Shown: in pieces, positions 53,628 to 63,510 of the stretch
How positions within the stretch are numbered: the stretch's first letter is position 1
Layout of the letters: every line of letters begins with the position of its first letter
Source of the DNA: Rhodospirillales bacterium
Lineage (GTDB): Bacteria > Pseudomonadota > Alphaproteobacteria > Rhodospirillales > Defluviicoccaceae
Length of the DNA stretch: 64,000 nucleotides
Direction of reading: 5' to 3'
Assembly: GCA_016712595.1 (NCBI GenBank)
Contig: JADJQT010000002.1
Coordinates: forward strand, 1,054,001-1,118,000
Notes under the pieces: model-generated
What the model saw: the letters and a program-made list of their open reading frames with translations, nothing else
Told to the model about the DNA's origin: nothing
Databases searched by the model: none
Made by a program: the position numbers and the translations under genes

Positions 53628-56522
53628 ATGGGCCGATCGCGCTGCCTGGTCAAGCTTATTCTCCTCGCCATGGGGTCCTGCCTGCTTTTCGCCAGCGGAT
53701 CCGGAGGTGCGGTGGAGGCAGAAAGACATGTTATAATTGTTGGAACATTAAAAAATTTCTACCCTGAGTATACAGTTGACCCAAATGGGCGATCCGACGA
53801 CTTCGCGATCCAGATGATGGATGCGGTGGCGAGGCATGCCGGGCTGAGCGTGAGCTATCGCCCGTTCGAGACCTTGGCCGAGGTCTTCGCGGCGTTGGAT
53901 CACGGCGACATTGACGTCATTCCCCTCGTGACGATTACCCGGGAGCGTGAACGGCGCATGCTGTTCACGCGCGCATTATTAACGTTACCCACCGCCTTGT
54001 TCGTTCGGCTCGATACCGAGAACATCCGTAGCTGGGCCGATCTCGCCGACCGAAGCATCGGCGTGATCTCGAGCGGAATTTCGGAGGAACTCCTCAAGCA
54101 GCGCGGACTCGAATCGCGCCTCGTCTCCTATCCTCGCCTGCAGGATGCGCTGTTCGGCCTTATGGCCGGAGACATCGATGCCCTCGTCTCCTTCGAAAAT
54201 TCGGTGTTGAAGCTGGCTCAGCGAGCGCGAATAGACGATCGGATTAAGGTCATTGACGAGCCTCTGACTGAGGCGAGGCGTGCCATTGCCGTGCGCAAAG
54301 ACCTGCCCGATCTGCAGCACCGGCTGGATCTGGCTGTCGACGATTTTATGAATACGACCGAATATCGGGAGAGTCTCACTCGATGGTATGCCGATCTACC
54401 ACCGTTCTGGACACCCGCGCGGGCAACGTGGATTGCCGGGGCGTCTCTGGCTCTCCTTTTGCTCGCGATGCTGATCTGGCAGACGCTCTCCGTCGCGGCC
54501 AGGGATCGCCGATTGGACGAGGACGTGCTCGGAACGGTCCCGCTCGGTCCACCAAGCGACGAAGACATCGGTGCACGGGTGGCGCGCGGGTGCGGTCTTA
54601 CGGCGCTGGCGCTTGGCGTCGTCGTGCTGCTCGGATGGGCATTCGATGCCGCCATGCTCAAGAACGTGCTGCCCGGTCTGGTGGCCATGCAGCCGTGGAC
54701 CGCCACCGCCATCGCGCTCGGTGGAGCCGCACTGCTGGCGGCAACAGCTCCGGGCAAGCTTGCAGCCACGCTATTCCTGACCTTCTCGGGGGGTGTCCTG
54801 ATCATCGGGTTGCACGCCCTTATCGAGTACACGACGGGGATCAACTTTGGGGCTGACATATGGCTCTTCTCTGAAAGCCTGCGCAGCCAGCCGGCACCGT
54901 ACCCGTATCCCGGCAGGCCATCCCAGGCCACCAGCGTTGCCTTCATACTCCTCGGTGCGGCGCTTCTGCTCGCACATCGTCTGTCAAGCCGTCGGGGCGC
55001 GCCGATGCGCGCGGCCTTTCTGACCTTGGGCACCTTGGGACTCATGTGGACAGGAACGCCGCTCCTCGGCTATGCGATCGATATCGCCGCGCTGCTCAAT
55101 GTGCCGTTTTTTCGGGAGCTCGCCCTCAACACGGCGTTAGGCCTGACCGTGCTGTTCGCGGGAGTACTGGCCTTGCGCCCGGGTGTGGGATGGATCTCAA
55201 CGCTCCTTCGCGACAGACCGGGTGCCGCCTCTGCGCGCATGTTGCTGCCTGTGGTCGTCTTTGGCCCGGTGCTGCTGGCGATGCTGGTCGATGCCGGCCG
55301 GAGAGCCGAACTCTACGGCACGCAATTTTGCCTGGCGCTGTTCACCCTGTCGACCATCACGCTGCTTGCCACCAGTGTGCTGTGGAGCGCCGTACGCGTC
55401 GATCGTCTGCACCGCGCCCGGCTGGCGGCGGCCGGGGCGCTGCGCGAAAGCGAGGGCCGCCTCGCCGCGATCGTGGAATCGTCGGACGACGCCATCATCA
55501 GCAAGACACTCGAGAGCATCATCACCAGTTGGAACCCTGCCGCTGAACGACTCTTCGGCTATTCGGCCGCCGAGGCGATCGGGCAGCCGATCTTTCTGAT
55601 TCTGCCGGAATTGCAGGTATCCGAAGAGGCAGAGCTCTTGGCGCGGATAAGGCGCGCGGAACACGTCGCCCATTATGAGACCAAACGTCGACGGCGTGAC
55701 GGCAGCGAGGTTGACGTCTCCATTTCGTTGTCGCCGTTGCACGCTGCTGGCGGCGAGATCGTTGGCGCTGCGGCCATCATGCGCGACATCAGTGAACAAA
55801 AGCGCCGGGATGAGGATCTTCACCGCAGCAATGCCGAGCTCGAGCAGTTCGCCTATGTGGCATCTCATGACCTCCAGGAACCGCTGCGCGCGGTCGCTAA
55901 CTTCACCGAACTGCTGGCACAGCGCTATCAGGGTAAGCTCGACGAGCGGGCGGACAAGTACATCCACTACGCCTGCGAGGGCGCCCGGCAGATGCAGCGG
56001 CTCATCGCCGATCTTCTGGCTTATTCCCGGGTGGGATCCGAGGCCAAGCCGCTTGAGCCGGTCTCATCCGGGTTCGTTCTCAATCGTGTGTTGAGATCGC
56101 TGCGCAGGGTGATCAGCGAGACCGGCGCCCAGATCGACCATGGACCGCTTCCGGTTGTCCTTGCCGACGAGATCCAGCTGGCTCAGCTTTTTCAGAATGT
56201 GATTGGCAATGCGATCAAGTTCCGCTCGAAGGCGCCACCGAAGGTCAACGTGAGCGCGGAGCCCAACGGAGGACACTGGCACTTCATCATCGCGGATAAC
56301 GGGATCGGCATGGACATGCGCTATGCCGAGCGGATCTTTCAGATGTTCCAGCGCTTGAACGAGCGCGGCAAATTCGAGGGAAGCGGCATCGGGCTTGCCA
56401 TCGCCAAGCGCATTGTCGAACGCCACGGTGGTCGGGTTTGGGTCGAGTCCGAGCTCGATGTCGGCACAACCTTCCATTTTACGCTACAGGCGGCGAGGGA
56501 CGACCATGCTGAGACCGATTAA
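53628..56522 (+). CDS. Sensor histidine kinase with solute-binding and multi-helix membrane sensor domains
   Basis: A 964-residue kinase. After a signal peptide (about residues 1-30) comes a periplasmic solute-binding-protein domain (about 33-272; SBP family 3 features such as YPEYTVDPNGRSDDFAIQMMDAV, partly, and GDIDVIPLVT). Next are a membrane helix near 285 and about seven more helices (330-600) resembling a MASE-like sensor. A PAS domain follows (about 615-725, IVESSDDAIIS...WNPAAERLFGY), then HisKA with phospho-His747 in ASHDLQEPLRA and an HATPase domain (DNGIGMD, GSGIGLAIAKRIVERHGG). The kinase type is the phytochrome-like HDLQEP class that uses a small partner regulator. That regulator gene overlaps its last 17 bases. 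Confidence 0.93.
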   Translation: MGRSRCLVKLILLAMGSCLLFASGSGGAVEAERHVIIVGTLKNFYPEYTVDPNGRSDDFAIQMMDAVARHAGLSVSYRPFETLAEVFAALDHGDIDVIPLVTITRERERRMLFTRALLTLPTALFVRLDTENIRSWADLADRSIGVISSGISEELLKQRGLESRLVSYPRLQDALFGLMAGDIDALVSFENSVLKLAQRARIDDRIKVIDEPLTEARRAIAVRKDLPDLQHRLDLAVDDFMNTTEYRESLTRWYADLPPFWTPARATWIAGASLALLLLAMLIWQTLSVAARDRRLDEDVLGTVPLGPPSDEDIGARVARGCGLTALALGVVVLLGWAFDAAMLKNVLPGLVAMQPWTATAIALGGAALLAATAPGKLAATLFLTFSGGVLIIGLHALIEYTTGINFGADIWLFSESLRSQPAPYPYPGRPSQATSVAFILLGAALLLAHRLSSRRGAPMRAAFLTLGTLGLMWTGTPLLGYAIDIAALLNVPFFRELALNTALGLTVLFAGVLALRPGVGWISTLLRDRPGAASARMLLPVVVFGPVLLAMLVDAGRRAELYGTQFCLALFTLSTITLLATSVLWSAVRVDRLHRARLAAAGALRESEGRLAAIVESSDDAIISKTLESIITSWNPAAERLFGYSAAEAIGQPIFLILPELQVSEEAELLARIRRAEHVAHYETKRRRRDGSEVDVSISLSPLHAAGGEIVGAAAIMRDISEQKRRDEDLHRSNAELEQFAYVASHDLQEPLRAVANFTELLAQRYQGKLDERADKYIHYACEGARQMQRLIADLLAYSRVGSEAKPLEPVSSGFVLNRVLRSLRRVISETGAQIDHGPLPVVLADEIQLAQLFQNVIGNAIKFRSKAPPKVNVSAEPNGGHWHFIIADNGIGMDMRYAERIFQMFQRLNERGKFEGSGIGLAIAKRIVERHGGRVWVESELDVGTTFHFTLQAARDDHAETD

Positions 56523-56931
56523 CGTTCTTCTCGTCGAGGACAACGAGGCGGACGCCTTTCTAACCACGGAGACGCTCGCCATGAGCAAACTCCGAATCGA
56601 TATTACGGTCCTCGCCGACGGCGCCCTGGCCCTCGCCTATCTGCTGCAAGAGCCTCCGTACGAAAACGCGGAAATACCGGAGCTGATCCTGCTTGACCTC
56701 AACCTTCCGAAAATCGACGGCGCGCATTTGCTTGCCGAGATCCGCGGGCGTGAGACGCTCCGGCGAATACCCGTGGTCGTTCTCACATCGTCGGACGCCG
56801 AGCAGGACATCATCAAGAGCTATGATCTTGGCGCGAACTGTTACGTGACCAAGCCGGTCGGTATCGAGACGTTCCAATCGATCGTCCGTTCGGTTGAGCA
56901 TTTCTGGTTCACCATCGTCAGGCTCCCTTGA
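56506..56931 (+). CDS. Single-domain response regulator (Rcp1-like)
   Basis: A 141-residue receiver with no output domain: VLLVEDNEADAFLTTETL (acidic pocket), the phospho-acceptor Asp in LLDLNLPKIDG, the switch Thr/Ser in VVLTSSDAEQDI and the Lys in YVTKPVG. Small receivers of this kind pair with phytochrome-like HDLQEP kinases. The ATG at 56506 follows GAGGGA and overlaps the kinase stop by 17 bases, so both are translated together. The signal probably passes to another protein by protein-protein contact; no target gene is adjacent. Confidence 0.93.
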   Translation: MLRPINVLLVEDNEADAFLTTETLAMSKLRIDITVLADGALALAYLLQEPPYENAEIPELILLDLNLPKIDGAHLLAEIRGRETLRRIPVVVLTSSDAEQDIIKSYDLGANCYVTKPVGIETFQSIVRSVEHFWFTIVRLP

Positions 56932-57303
56932 TCCGACGCCACGTGCCTGGCGTGCGCGGGCGCTCTCAAGCGACATCCCGGAGCCACGTCCGCGAACGCC
57001 GCTCAAGGACAGATGGGCAAGGCTGAAAACCACCCAAGCCATTGGCTTAAGGCCTTAATTTCAAACGTCTGCGTCGACCCCGGCGTCGCGGCGGCGGCAG
57101 CGGTCAAAGGTGCCGCTCGGGCGCGACAGAGCGGCTATCTCCGCCGCCTTTTCCCTTTCGTCGGAACGAAGGTTGCCGGTTGCCGCCGTTTGACGTTGAA
57201 TGCGTCGCGGCGTCGTCGTCCGCCTCCTGCAAGACGCAGGGGGACGATAAAGAGATGCGGACCGCATGAGACGGACGGAATCACGATAAAAAGAGGAGCG
57301 CGA
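56932..57303. other. Intergenic region before the patatin-like gene
   Basis: 372 bases with no supported gene. The patatin frame is open back to 57013, but no ribosome site or domain-like sequence supports that extension; the strong AGAGGAG at about 57293 marks the real start region. No clear terminator for the regulator gene was recognised. Confidence 0.45.
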
Positions 57304-58458
57304 ATGCGACGGATCGCCATCGGCTGCCAGGGTGGGGGTACCCACACGGCGTTTACGGCCGGCGCTCTCGCCGCCCTGATCAAAGAACAACTCGCGCATC
57401 AGGATTTCGAGATCGTCGCGCTGAGTGGAACGTCGGGCGGCGCGATCGGTGCGCTCCTCGCCTGGTACGGACTTCTTCTCGACGGAGGTCCGGCTGCGAT
57501 CGATCGACTGGAACACTTCTGGCAGGACGGCTTTCCGCGTGGGGGCGCGGCTCAACTGGTCGCCGACCGATTGGCGAATGCCGCGGCCGTGGCGGCGCTG
57601 CGGCTACCGACGATGACCGAGGTCAGCCCCTATACCGCCGATCGACTTCTCAGCCTGATACCGCGATCAGCGCAGGAGCCGCTGCGCGTGTGGTTCGATG
57701 CCCAGACGGGGCTGCGCACGATCATCGAGGCGTTCGTCGACTTTTCCACCATCCCGGCGCTGGTGGCGAGGGACCGGTCGCGCCGCGAGCTGCTCATCGG
57801 TGCGGCAGAAGTGCTGAGCGGCAATTTCGTCGTCTTTCGCGGCACCAATCCGGATTTCAGCGTCGATGCCGTGGTCGCCTCCGGTTCGCTGCCGGAGTTG
57901 GCGCGCGCCACGGTCATCGGCTCTGGCCGTTATGCTGGCGTCTATTGGGACGGCCTTTATTCGCAAAATCCGCCTATCAGCGATTTTTTCGACCTCGGCG
58001 AGGGGGGCGTTGAGGACAAGCCGGACGAAATCTGGCTGATCCGCATCAATCCCGAGGCGCGGGACAGCGAGCCGCGGACACTGCTCGACATCTCCGACCG
58101 GCGCAACGAAATGGGCGCCAACCAATCGTTGCAGACGGAACTCTCGCGGGCGCGCTCAATCAATCAACTCGCCGAAGCCTTCATCGCGACGGGCACGGCT
58201 CTCGGTGCGACCAGCGCCGAGGCACTGGCGCAATTCGAAACCTCGCCGCTCGCCGGCTTGTTGCGGCGCTACAAACCCGTGGTGCTGCCCGAGCCGATCG
58301 TCATGGCGCCCGCCGTCTCCGGCCGGCTGGACCACGCGTCGAAGTTCGACCGCAATCCGGCCTTCCTGCGCAAGCTTTTGACGCACGGACAGGATCAGGC
58401 GCTGGCATTCCTCGAGCGTCGGCGCCAGTCCGCGCAATGGCGGGCGACGACGGTGTAG
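57304..58458 (+). CDS. Patatin-like phospholipase
   Basis: A 384-residue cytosolic acyl hydrolase of the patatin family. The oxyanion hole is GCQGGGTHTAFTAGAL near residue 8, the nucleophile Ser in ALSGTSGGAIGALLAW (G-x-S-x-G, about residue 44), and the catalytic Asp in YWDGLYSQNPPISDFF (D-G dyad, about residue 219). It should cleave acyl esters of phospholipids or storage lipids. The C-terminal third is helical and specific to this bacterial subgroup. AGAGGAG lies at the right distance before the ATG at 57304. Its 3' end faces dctD, 31 bases away. Confidence 0.92.
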   Translation: MRRIAIGCQGGGTHTAFTAGALAALIKEQLAHQDFEIVALSGTSGGAIGALLAWYGLLLDGGPAAIDRLEHFWQDGFPRGGAAQLVADRLANAAAVAALRLPTMTEVSPYTADRLLSLIPRSAQEPLRVWFDAQTGLRTIIEAFVDFSTIPALVARDRSRRELLIGAAEVLSGNFVVFRGTNPDFSVDAVVASGSLPELARATVIGSGRYAGVYWDGLYSQNPPISDFFDLGEGGVEDKPDEIWLIRINPEARDSEPRTLLDISDRRNEMGANQSLQTELSRARSINQLAEAFIATGTALGATSAEALAQFETSPLAGLLRRYKPVVLPEPIVMAPAVSGRLDHASKFDRNPAFLRKLLTHGQDQALAFLERRRQSAQWRATTV

Positions 58459-58489
58459 CGACGTATTCCGCCACCATCGGCATCGGGCT

Positions 58490-59830
58490 TCAGCGAAAGC
58501 CGTCGAGCGGGATGCCGTGCTTCTTGATCTTGTCGTAGAGAGTCTTCTTGGGCAGGGCGAGCGCTTCGCTCGCCGCGGTGACGTTGCCCTGGTCGCGGCG
58601 AAGCTGCTCGACGAGTAGCATGCGCTCGAATGCGTCGACCTGATCGGCCAGGCTTCGCGGTGGCTCGATTTCGTCATCGCCGGCGAATGGCCGGCCAAGG
58701 ACGCCAAGAACGTAGCGGTCGGCGACGTTGCGCAACTCGCGGATGTTTCCCGGCCAGGGGTGGGCGATCAGCTTTCGCGTCATTTCGGATGAAACGACTG
58801 GGGCTTGGCGGCAGTAGCGCGTGGCCGCCTGCAGCACGAAATGCTCGAACAGCAGTGGAATGTCGTCTCGCCGTTCGCGCAGCGGCGGCAGATCGATCCG
58901 CACGACGTTGACGCGGTAATAAAGATCGCGGCGAAACCTGCCGTCGTCGCTCAACTCTTCGAGATCGACTTTGGTTGCGGCGATAAAGCGGACGTCGACG
59001 TCGATGACGACGTTGGAGCCGAGGCGCTCGACGCTGCGTTCCTGGATCGCGCGAAGCATCTTGACCTGAATCACCAGGGGCATGGATTCGATCTCGTCGA
59101 GAAAGACGGTCCCTCCGGCGGCATGCTCCATCTTACCGACACGCCGCTTGACCGCGCCGGTGAAAGCGCCGACCTCGTGGCCGAACAGCTCGCTGTCGAT
59201 CGTCGTCTCCGGCAGGCCGCCGCAGTTCAGCGCGACGAAATTTGCGTCGCGGCGGCGGGAAAAGCGGTGAAGGCACTGCGCGACGAGTTCCTTGCCGCTC
59301 CCGGTCTCGCCACAGATCAATACATCCGGGACCGCTTCGGCCAGCCCCAGGATCGTCCGCCGGATGCGCTCCATTTCCGGCGAGGCGCCGACCAGCACAC
59401 TGCCGATCCCCTCCCGGTCGTCGAGCTTGCGTCGCAGATCTTGCACCTCGAAAGTCAGCGAGCGTTTCTCCAGCGCACGCTGGACGGTGCTGACCAGGCG
59501 CTCGGAGGCAAACGGTTTCTCGAGAAAGTCGTAAGCCCCCCGCCGCATCGCCTGAACCGCCATCGCGATATCGCCGTGTCCGGTGACAAGGATGACCGGC
59601 AAGTCGGCGTCGATCGCGATCGCGCGGTCAAGCAATTCGAGCCCGCTCATGCCGCGCATGCGCACGTCCGAGACGATCACGCCCGGCAGGTGCGGGTGGA
59701 TATGCGGGAAGGCCGCATCGGCGGACTCGAACTGCTCGACGGTAAGATCCGCGAGTTCGAGCGCCTGCACGACGCCAAAGCGTACAGCCGGATCGTCCTC
59801 GATGAGGATGACTCTAAGCGGGTTGTTCAA
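58490..59830 (-). CDS. dctD: C4-dicarboxylate response regulator DctD (sigma-54 activator)
   Basis: An NtrC-type activator of 446 residues: receiver (about 1-125) with the phospho-Asp in VIVSDVRMRGMSG; AAA+ domain (about 145-380) with Walker A CGETGSGKELVAQ and the sigma-54 contact loop ELFGHEVGAFTGA, in which GAFTGA is perfect; and a C-terminal Fis-type helix-turn-helix (GNVTAASEALALPKKTLYDKIKKHG, partly quoted). A TTG at 59830, preceded by GAGG six bases away and overlapping the dctB stop by 17 bases, gives the family N-terminus; the GTG at 59884 is an alternative. It activates dctA from the upstream palindromes when DctB is active. Confidence 0.93.
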   Translation of the reverse strand: MNNPLRVILIEDDPAVRFGVVQALELADLTVEQFESADAAFPHIHPHLPGVIVSDVRMRGMSGLELLDRAIAIDADLPVILVTGHGDIAMAVQAMRRGAYDFLEKPFASERLVSTVQRALEKRSLTFEVQDLRRKLDDREGIGSVLVGASPEMERIRRTILGLAEAVPDVLICGETGSGKELVAQCLHRFSRRRDANFVALNCGGLPETTIDSELFGHEVGAFTGAVKRRVGKMEHAAGGTVFLDEIESMPLVIQVKMLRAIQERSVERLGSNVVIDVDVRFIAATKVDLEELSDDGRFRRDLYYRVNVVRIDLPPLRERRDDIPLLFEHFVLQAATRYCRQAPVVSSEMTRKLIAHPWPGNIRELRNVADRYVLGVLGRPFAGDDEIEPPRSLADQVDAFERMLLVEQLRRDQGNVTAASEALALPKKTLYDKIKKHGIPLDGFR

Positions 59831-61721
59831 TGCTCGCCTCTTCCCGGACGGTCTCGGCGAGTTCGATGACGACGCGCGCGCCACCGGATGGGCGGTTCTC
59901 GGCCAAAAGGCTGCCGCCGCACTGGCGGACGATTCCTTCCGAAATGGTCAGGCCGAGACCGAGGCCGACGCCGGCGGCCTTGGTGGTGAAAAAAGGCTCG
60001 AACAATCGGGGCAGGACGGCGGCGGGAATGCCGGGACCATTATCGCTGACCGCGATGGTGATCCGGTGGTTGCCGTCTTGTCGGGTCTCGGCCTTCGCCT
60101 CGGCTCGCGTCACGGTAATCTCTATTCGGCCGCGTGGCGTCTCCCCCAGCGCATCCAGGGCATTGGTCAAAAGGTTGACCAGAACCTGCTCCAGCCGGCC
60201 AGGATCGCACAGCACCATTACCGCGGACGGAATCGCATCGCAGACGACCTCGATCTGCTGGCGAGACAGACGATTTTCGACCAGAGCAAGAGCATGTTCG
60301 AGGCAAACGCCGATGGCAGCGAGACCGGGGCGGCCTTCGCCCTTGCGGGCAAATCCCTTGAGCTGACCGGTGATCTTGGCCATGCGCTCGACGGTCCGGA
60401 CGATCATCTCGAGATTGGCGCGAACGGACTGGGGTTTGTTACGCTCGAGCAGGAGCAAGGCGTTATCGGCCAGAGTGCGCAGGGCCGCCACCGGTTGATT
60501 GAGTTCGTGGGTCATGCCCGCCGCCATCTGACCGATCACGGCAAGCTTGCCGGCATGGACCAATTCGTCCTGCGTCTCGCGCAGGACCTGTTCCGCCCGC
60601 TCGCGTTCGGCAACCTCGTCGCGAAGGCGCACGTTCACGCAGGTCAGGTCGCGCGTGCGCTCCAGAACCTTGCGCTCGAGTTCCTGGTTCGCGCGCTCCA
60701 ACGCTTCCTTGGCGGCGAGGCGGATGCGGATTGCACGGCGTCGTGCCGAGAGATAGAGGCTTCCCAGTAGCAGCGAGCCGAGGCCGAGCGCGGTGACTGC
60801 CTGTGCCGCGCGGGTCAGCAGCCGGACATCGGTCAGCTCGGAGAGAACGACGATCTTCCAGTCCGAGTGGCCAAGGCTGGCCTCCTGCGCCAGCATGCGC
60901 AGGCGGTGGCCGCCGGACTCTTCAGGAAGCGAGATGACGTCGATTCCGTCGGCGACTGGCTGTTCGACCCTGAGCCCGAGGGGATGGAGCTCGACGTGCG
61001 CATATTTGCGGTTCGCCCGCACGACGGCGAGGACGTCAGGCGCGAGTTCATGCAAGGTGTGGAACTGCCAACCGGGCACGGAAGAGAGAATAACGACGCC
61101 ATATTCGTCGACAACCATCGCCGGGTCCGTACCCCAGCCGAAGGGATTTTTCACCCCGTCGAGCGCCACCTTGACGACGGCGACGCCGAGCCGGACGCCG
61201 TCGGCGTCGATCGCACGGGCGAAATAGTAGCCAGCCTCGCCGCTGGTGGTGCCGACGCCGTAGAATTCGGCGGCGCCGGCCTGCAGCCCGTCGCGGACGT
61301 ACGGCCGATAGGAAAGATCGATTCCGACGAAGCTGGTCGGTTTCGCCCAGTTGCTGGCGGCAAGGACCTGGCCACGCTGGTCGACGAGGTAGAGCGCCGC
61401 CGAGCCCGCCGCGTCGTTGACCGCATCGAGGTAACGGTTGACGCGATCGACTTGGCCCGGGACAGGCGGCGAGCGCATGAGCGCGAGGACCTGCGGATTG
61501 AGCTGAACGATCTCCGGCAGGTAATTGTACTTCGAAAGTTCCCCGTTAAGCAGGCGCGCGTAGTGTTCGGTGCGGGCAGCGCCATCGTCAGTGAGCTGGC
61601 CGATTTGGGCGCTTTCCACCAGCCGTCCGGCGAGGAGCACGGCAATGACGAGCAGAGCAGCGCTGGCAATCCACAGGATCGATTGACGATAAGAAAACGA
61701 ACGAGAAAATGACGGCCCCAT
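59814..61721 (-). CDS. dctB: C4-dicarboxylate sensor kinase DctB
   Basis: A 635-residue membrane kinase. One helix near residues 14-32, a periplasmic double-PDC sensor (about 35-300, with YLVDQRGQVLAASNW, IDLSYRPYVRDGL and GEAGYYFARAI, the last typical of DctB PDC domains binding succinate), a second helix near 310-328, a coiled coil (RANQELERKVLERTRDL), then HisKA with His in MTHELNQPVAALR and an HATPase domain (DNGPGIP, GVGLGLGLTISEGIV). The Met at 61721 is chosen because the frame further up overlaps the dctA terminator region. Overlaps dctD, so the two are one unit. Confidence 0.92.
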   Translation of the reverse strand: MGPSFSRSFSYRQSILWIASAALLVIAVLLAGRLVESAQIGQLTDDGAARTEHYARLLNGELSKYNYLPEIVQLNPQVLALMRSPPVPGQVDRVNRYLDAVNDAAGSAALYLVDQRGQVLAASNWAKPTSFVGIDLSYRPYVRDGLQAGAAEFYGVGTTSGEAGYYFARAIDADGVRLGVAVVKVALDGVKNPFGWGTDPAMVVDEYGVVILSSVPGWQFHTLHELAPDVLAVVRANRKYAHVELHPLGLRVEQPVADGIDVISLPEESGGHRLRMLAQEASLGHSDWKIVVLSELTDVRLLTRAAQAVTALGLGSLLLGSLYLSARRRAIRIRLAAKEALERANQELERKVLERTRDLTCVNVRLRDEVAERERAEQVLRETQDELVHAGKLAVIGQMAAGMTHELNQPVAALRTLADNALLLLERNKPQSVRANLEMIVRTVERMAKITGQLKGFARKGEGRPGLAAIGVCLEHALALVENRLSRQQIEVVCDAIPSAVMVLCDPGRLEQVLVNLLTNALDALGETPRGRIEITVTRAEAKAETRQDGNHRITIAVSDNGPGIPAAVLPRLFEPFFTTKAAGVGLGLGLTISEGIVRQCGGSLLAENRPSGGARVVIELAETVREEASIEQPA

Positions 61722-61839
61722 CAGCAGCGCACCAATATCCTCCGAGCGCGGTCTCGCTCCGGTTGAGAGTAACGCGGGGAAGTTTCGCTGACCACAGACG
61801 GGATGTGCGCGAGGAGCGAAAAGCATCGGATCTCCAAGG

Positions 61840-61874
61840 AAAAAACTGCCGCCGGCTTGGGGGGCCGGCGGCAG
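61840..61874 (-). terminator. Rho-independent terminator downstream of dctA
   Basis: A perfect 11-bp stem, CTGCCGCCGGC (61846-61856) with GCCGGCGGCAG (61864-61874), loop of seven, followed on the minus strand by six U (complement of 61840-61845). It lies 113 bases after the dctA stop and about 120 bases before the dctB start, so dctA and dctBD are separate transcription units although they share a strand. Confidence 0.9.
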
Positions 61875-61986
61875 ATCGACACCTCGATCGACAGGGGAAG
61901 GGGACTGCCGGCGAGATGTGTTGCGGAAAGAGGCTGCCCGCCGCCGCGTCGACCTGTACGTTTGACGGTTTCGCGGCGGCGGCTAC

Positions 61987-63336
61987 TCAGACTCCTGACT
62001 CTTTAATCGCCGCATGAACCAATTCGGGCTGGTTCGCTTCCGCCGTGGTTTCATGATCGAGGAGACGGCGCATGCGGTCGCTGTCGAGGGCATTTTCCCA
62101 TTTGGCGACGACGATGGTGGCGATGCCGTTGCCGACAAGGTTGGTTAAGGCGCGAGCTTCCGACATGAAGCGGTCGACGCCGAGGATCAGCGCGATGCTG
62201 GCGACCGGGATATGGCCGACGGCGGCGAGCGTCGAGGCGAGGACGATGAAACCCGAACCGGTGACGCCGGCGGCGCCCTTCGACGTCAGCAGCAGGATGC
62301 CGATGATCGCCAGCTCCTGACCCAGGGAAAGATCGATGTTGGTCGCCTGGGCGAGGAACATTGCCGCCATGGTCAGGTAGATGCAGGTTCCGTCGAGGTT
62401 GAAGGAATAGCCGGTGGGGATGACGAGGCCGGATACCGAGCGGCTGACGCCGAGGTTTTCCATCTTCGCCATCATCCGCGGCAGCACCGATTCCGACGAC
62501 GAGGTACCGAGCACGATCAGCAGCTCTTCTTTGATGTAGCGAATGAACTTGAAGATGCTGAAGCCGCAGATCCGGGCGATCGTTCCGAGCACGACGAAGA
62601 TGAAGATCAGGCAGGTGGTATAGAACGCAGCCATCAGCTCGCCGAGCGAGACGAGGGTGCCGATCCCGTACTTGCCAATGGTGAATGCCATCGCGCCAAA
62701 CGCGCCGATTGGCGCCACGCGCATGATGATGCCGACGATGGCGAACATGATGTTCGAAAGGTTGTCGATCAGCGTGAGAACCGGCTTGCCGCGCTCGCCC
62801 AGCATGTGCAAAGCAAACGCGAACAGCACGGAAAACAGCAGGACTTGAAGGATTTCGCCCTCGGCGAAGGCACCGATCACGGTACTCGGTATGATGTGCA
62901 GGAAGAAATCGACGGTGGATTGCTGGCTGGCCTTGGCGGTGTAGGCGGCGATCGCCTGGGTGTCGAGCGACGCGGGATCGACATTCATTCCGGTGCCTGG
63001 CTGCCAGACGTTGATGACGATGAGGCCGACGATCAACGCCAGGGTGGTCAACACCTCGAAGTAAATAAGTGCCTTGAAGCCGACGCGTCCGACCTTCTTC
63101 ATGTCTTCCATGCTGGCAATGCCATGCACGACGGTCAGAAAGATAATCGGCGCGATGACCATTTTGATGAGCTTAATGAACGCATCGCCAAACGGTTTCA
63201 TCTTAGCGCCGATCTCCGGGTAAAAGTGACCCAGAAGTACGCCAAGCATGATTGCGCAGATGACTTGGAAATAAAGGCTTTTGTAGAGGCGCGGTTTATT
63301 TTCCGGCGTTGGCCGGGCGGCGGGCACTGTGGTCAT
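61987..63336 (-). CDS. dctA: C4-dicarboxylate transporter DctA
   Basis: A 449-residue sodium/proton-dicarboxylate symporter (DAACS family) taking up succinate, fumarate and malate. Hallmarks: FIKLIKMVIAPIIFLTVVHGIA (partly quoted) early, the serine-rich loop LGTSSSESVLPRMM, SGLVIPTGYSFNLDGTCIY, and VDRFMSEARALTNLVGN near the end. GGGAGA lies just before the ATG at 63336 (the open frame to 63471 is inside the promoter region). Upstream are a sigma-54 promoter and two palindromes for DctD. Downstream is a strong terminator and then dctB-dctD. Confidence 0.97.
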   Translation of the reverse strand: MTTVPAARPTPENKPRLYKSLYFQVICAIMLGVLLGHFYPEIGAKMKPFGDAFIKLIKMVIAPIIFLTVVHGIASMEDMKKVGRVGFKALIYFEVLTTLALIVGLIVINVWQPGTGMNVDPASLDTQAIAAYTAKASQQSTVDFFLHIIPSTVIGAFAEGEILQVLLFSVLFAFALHMLGERGKPVLTLIDNLSNIMFAIVGIIMRVAPIGAFGAMAFTIGKYGIGTLVSLGELMAAFYTTCLIFIFVVLGTIARICGFSIFKFIRYIKEELLIVLGTSSSESVLPRMMAKMENLGVSRSVSGLVIPTGYSFNLDGTCIYLTMAAMFLAQATNIDLSLGQELAIIGILLLTSKGAAGVTGSGFIVLASTLAAVGHIPVASIALILGVDRFMSEARALTNLVGNGIATIVVAKWENALDSDRMRRLLDHETTAEANQPELVHAAIKESGV

Positions 63337-63412
63337 GACGTCTCCCTTAATGTGATCGATTACCTGCGTTCGACCTTTGGCCGGCGGCACGATCTGTTTT
63401 CGAATAGATAAA

Positions 63413-63428
63413 CGCACGACGCGTGCCA
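63413..63428 (-). promoter_or_regulatory. Sigma-54 (-24/-12) promoter of dctA
   Basis: On the minus strand the 16 bases read TGGCACG-CGTC-GTGCG. The -24 element matches the consensus TGGCACG exactly. The -12 element has TGC in register and differs from TTGCA/T at its first and last positions (10 of 12 consensus bases in all). The GC of the -12 box puts the transcription start near 63402, about 66 bases before the dctA ATG. Confidence 0.88.
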
Positions 63429-63510
63429 TGACCGCGGTAGTGTCCAAAAAACCGTAACAATCTGAATACACTTAAGAATACCGCTGCGGTCGGTCGTTCA
63501 AACCGCAGCC

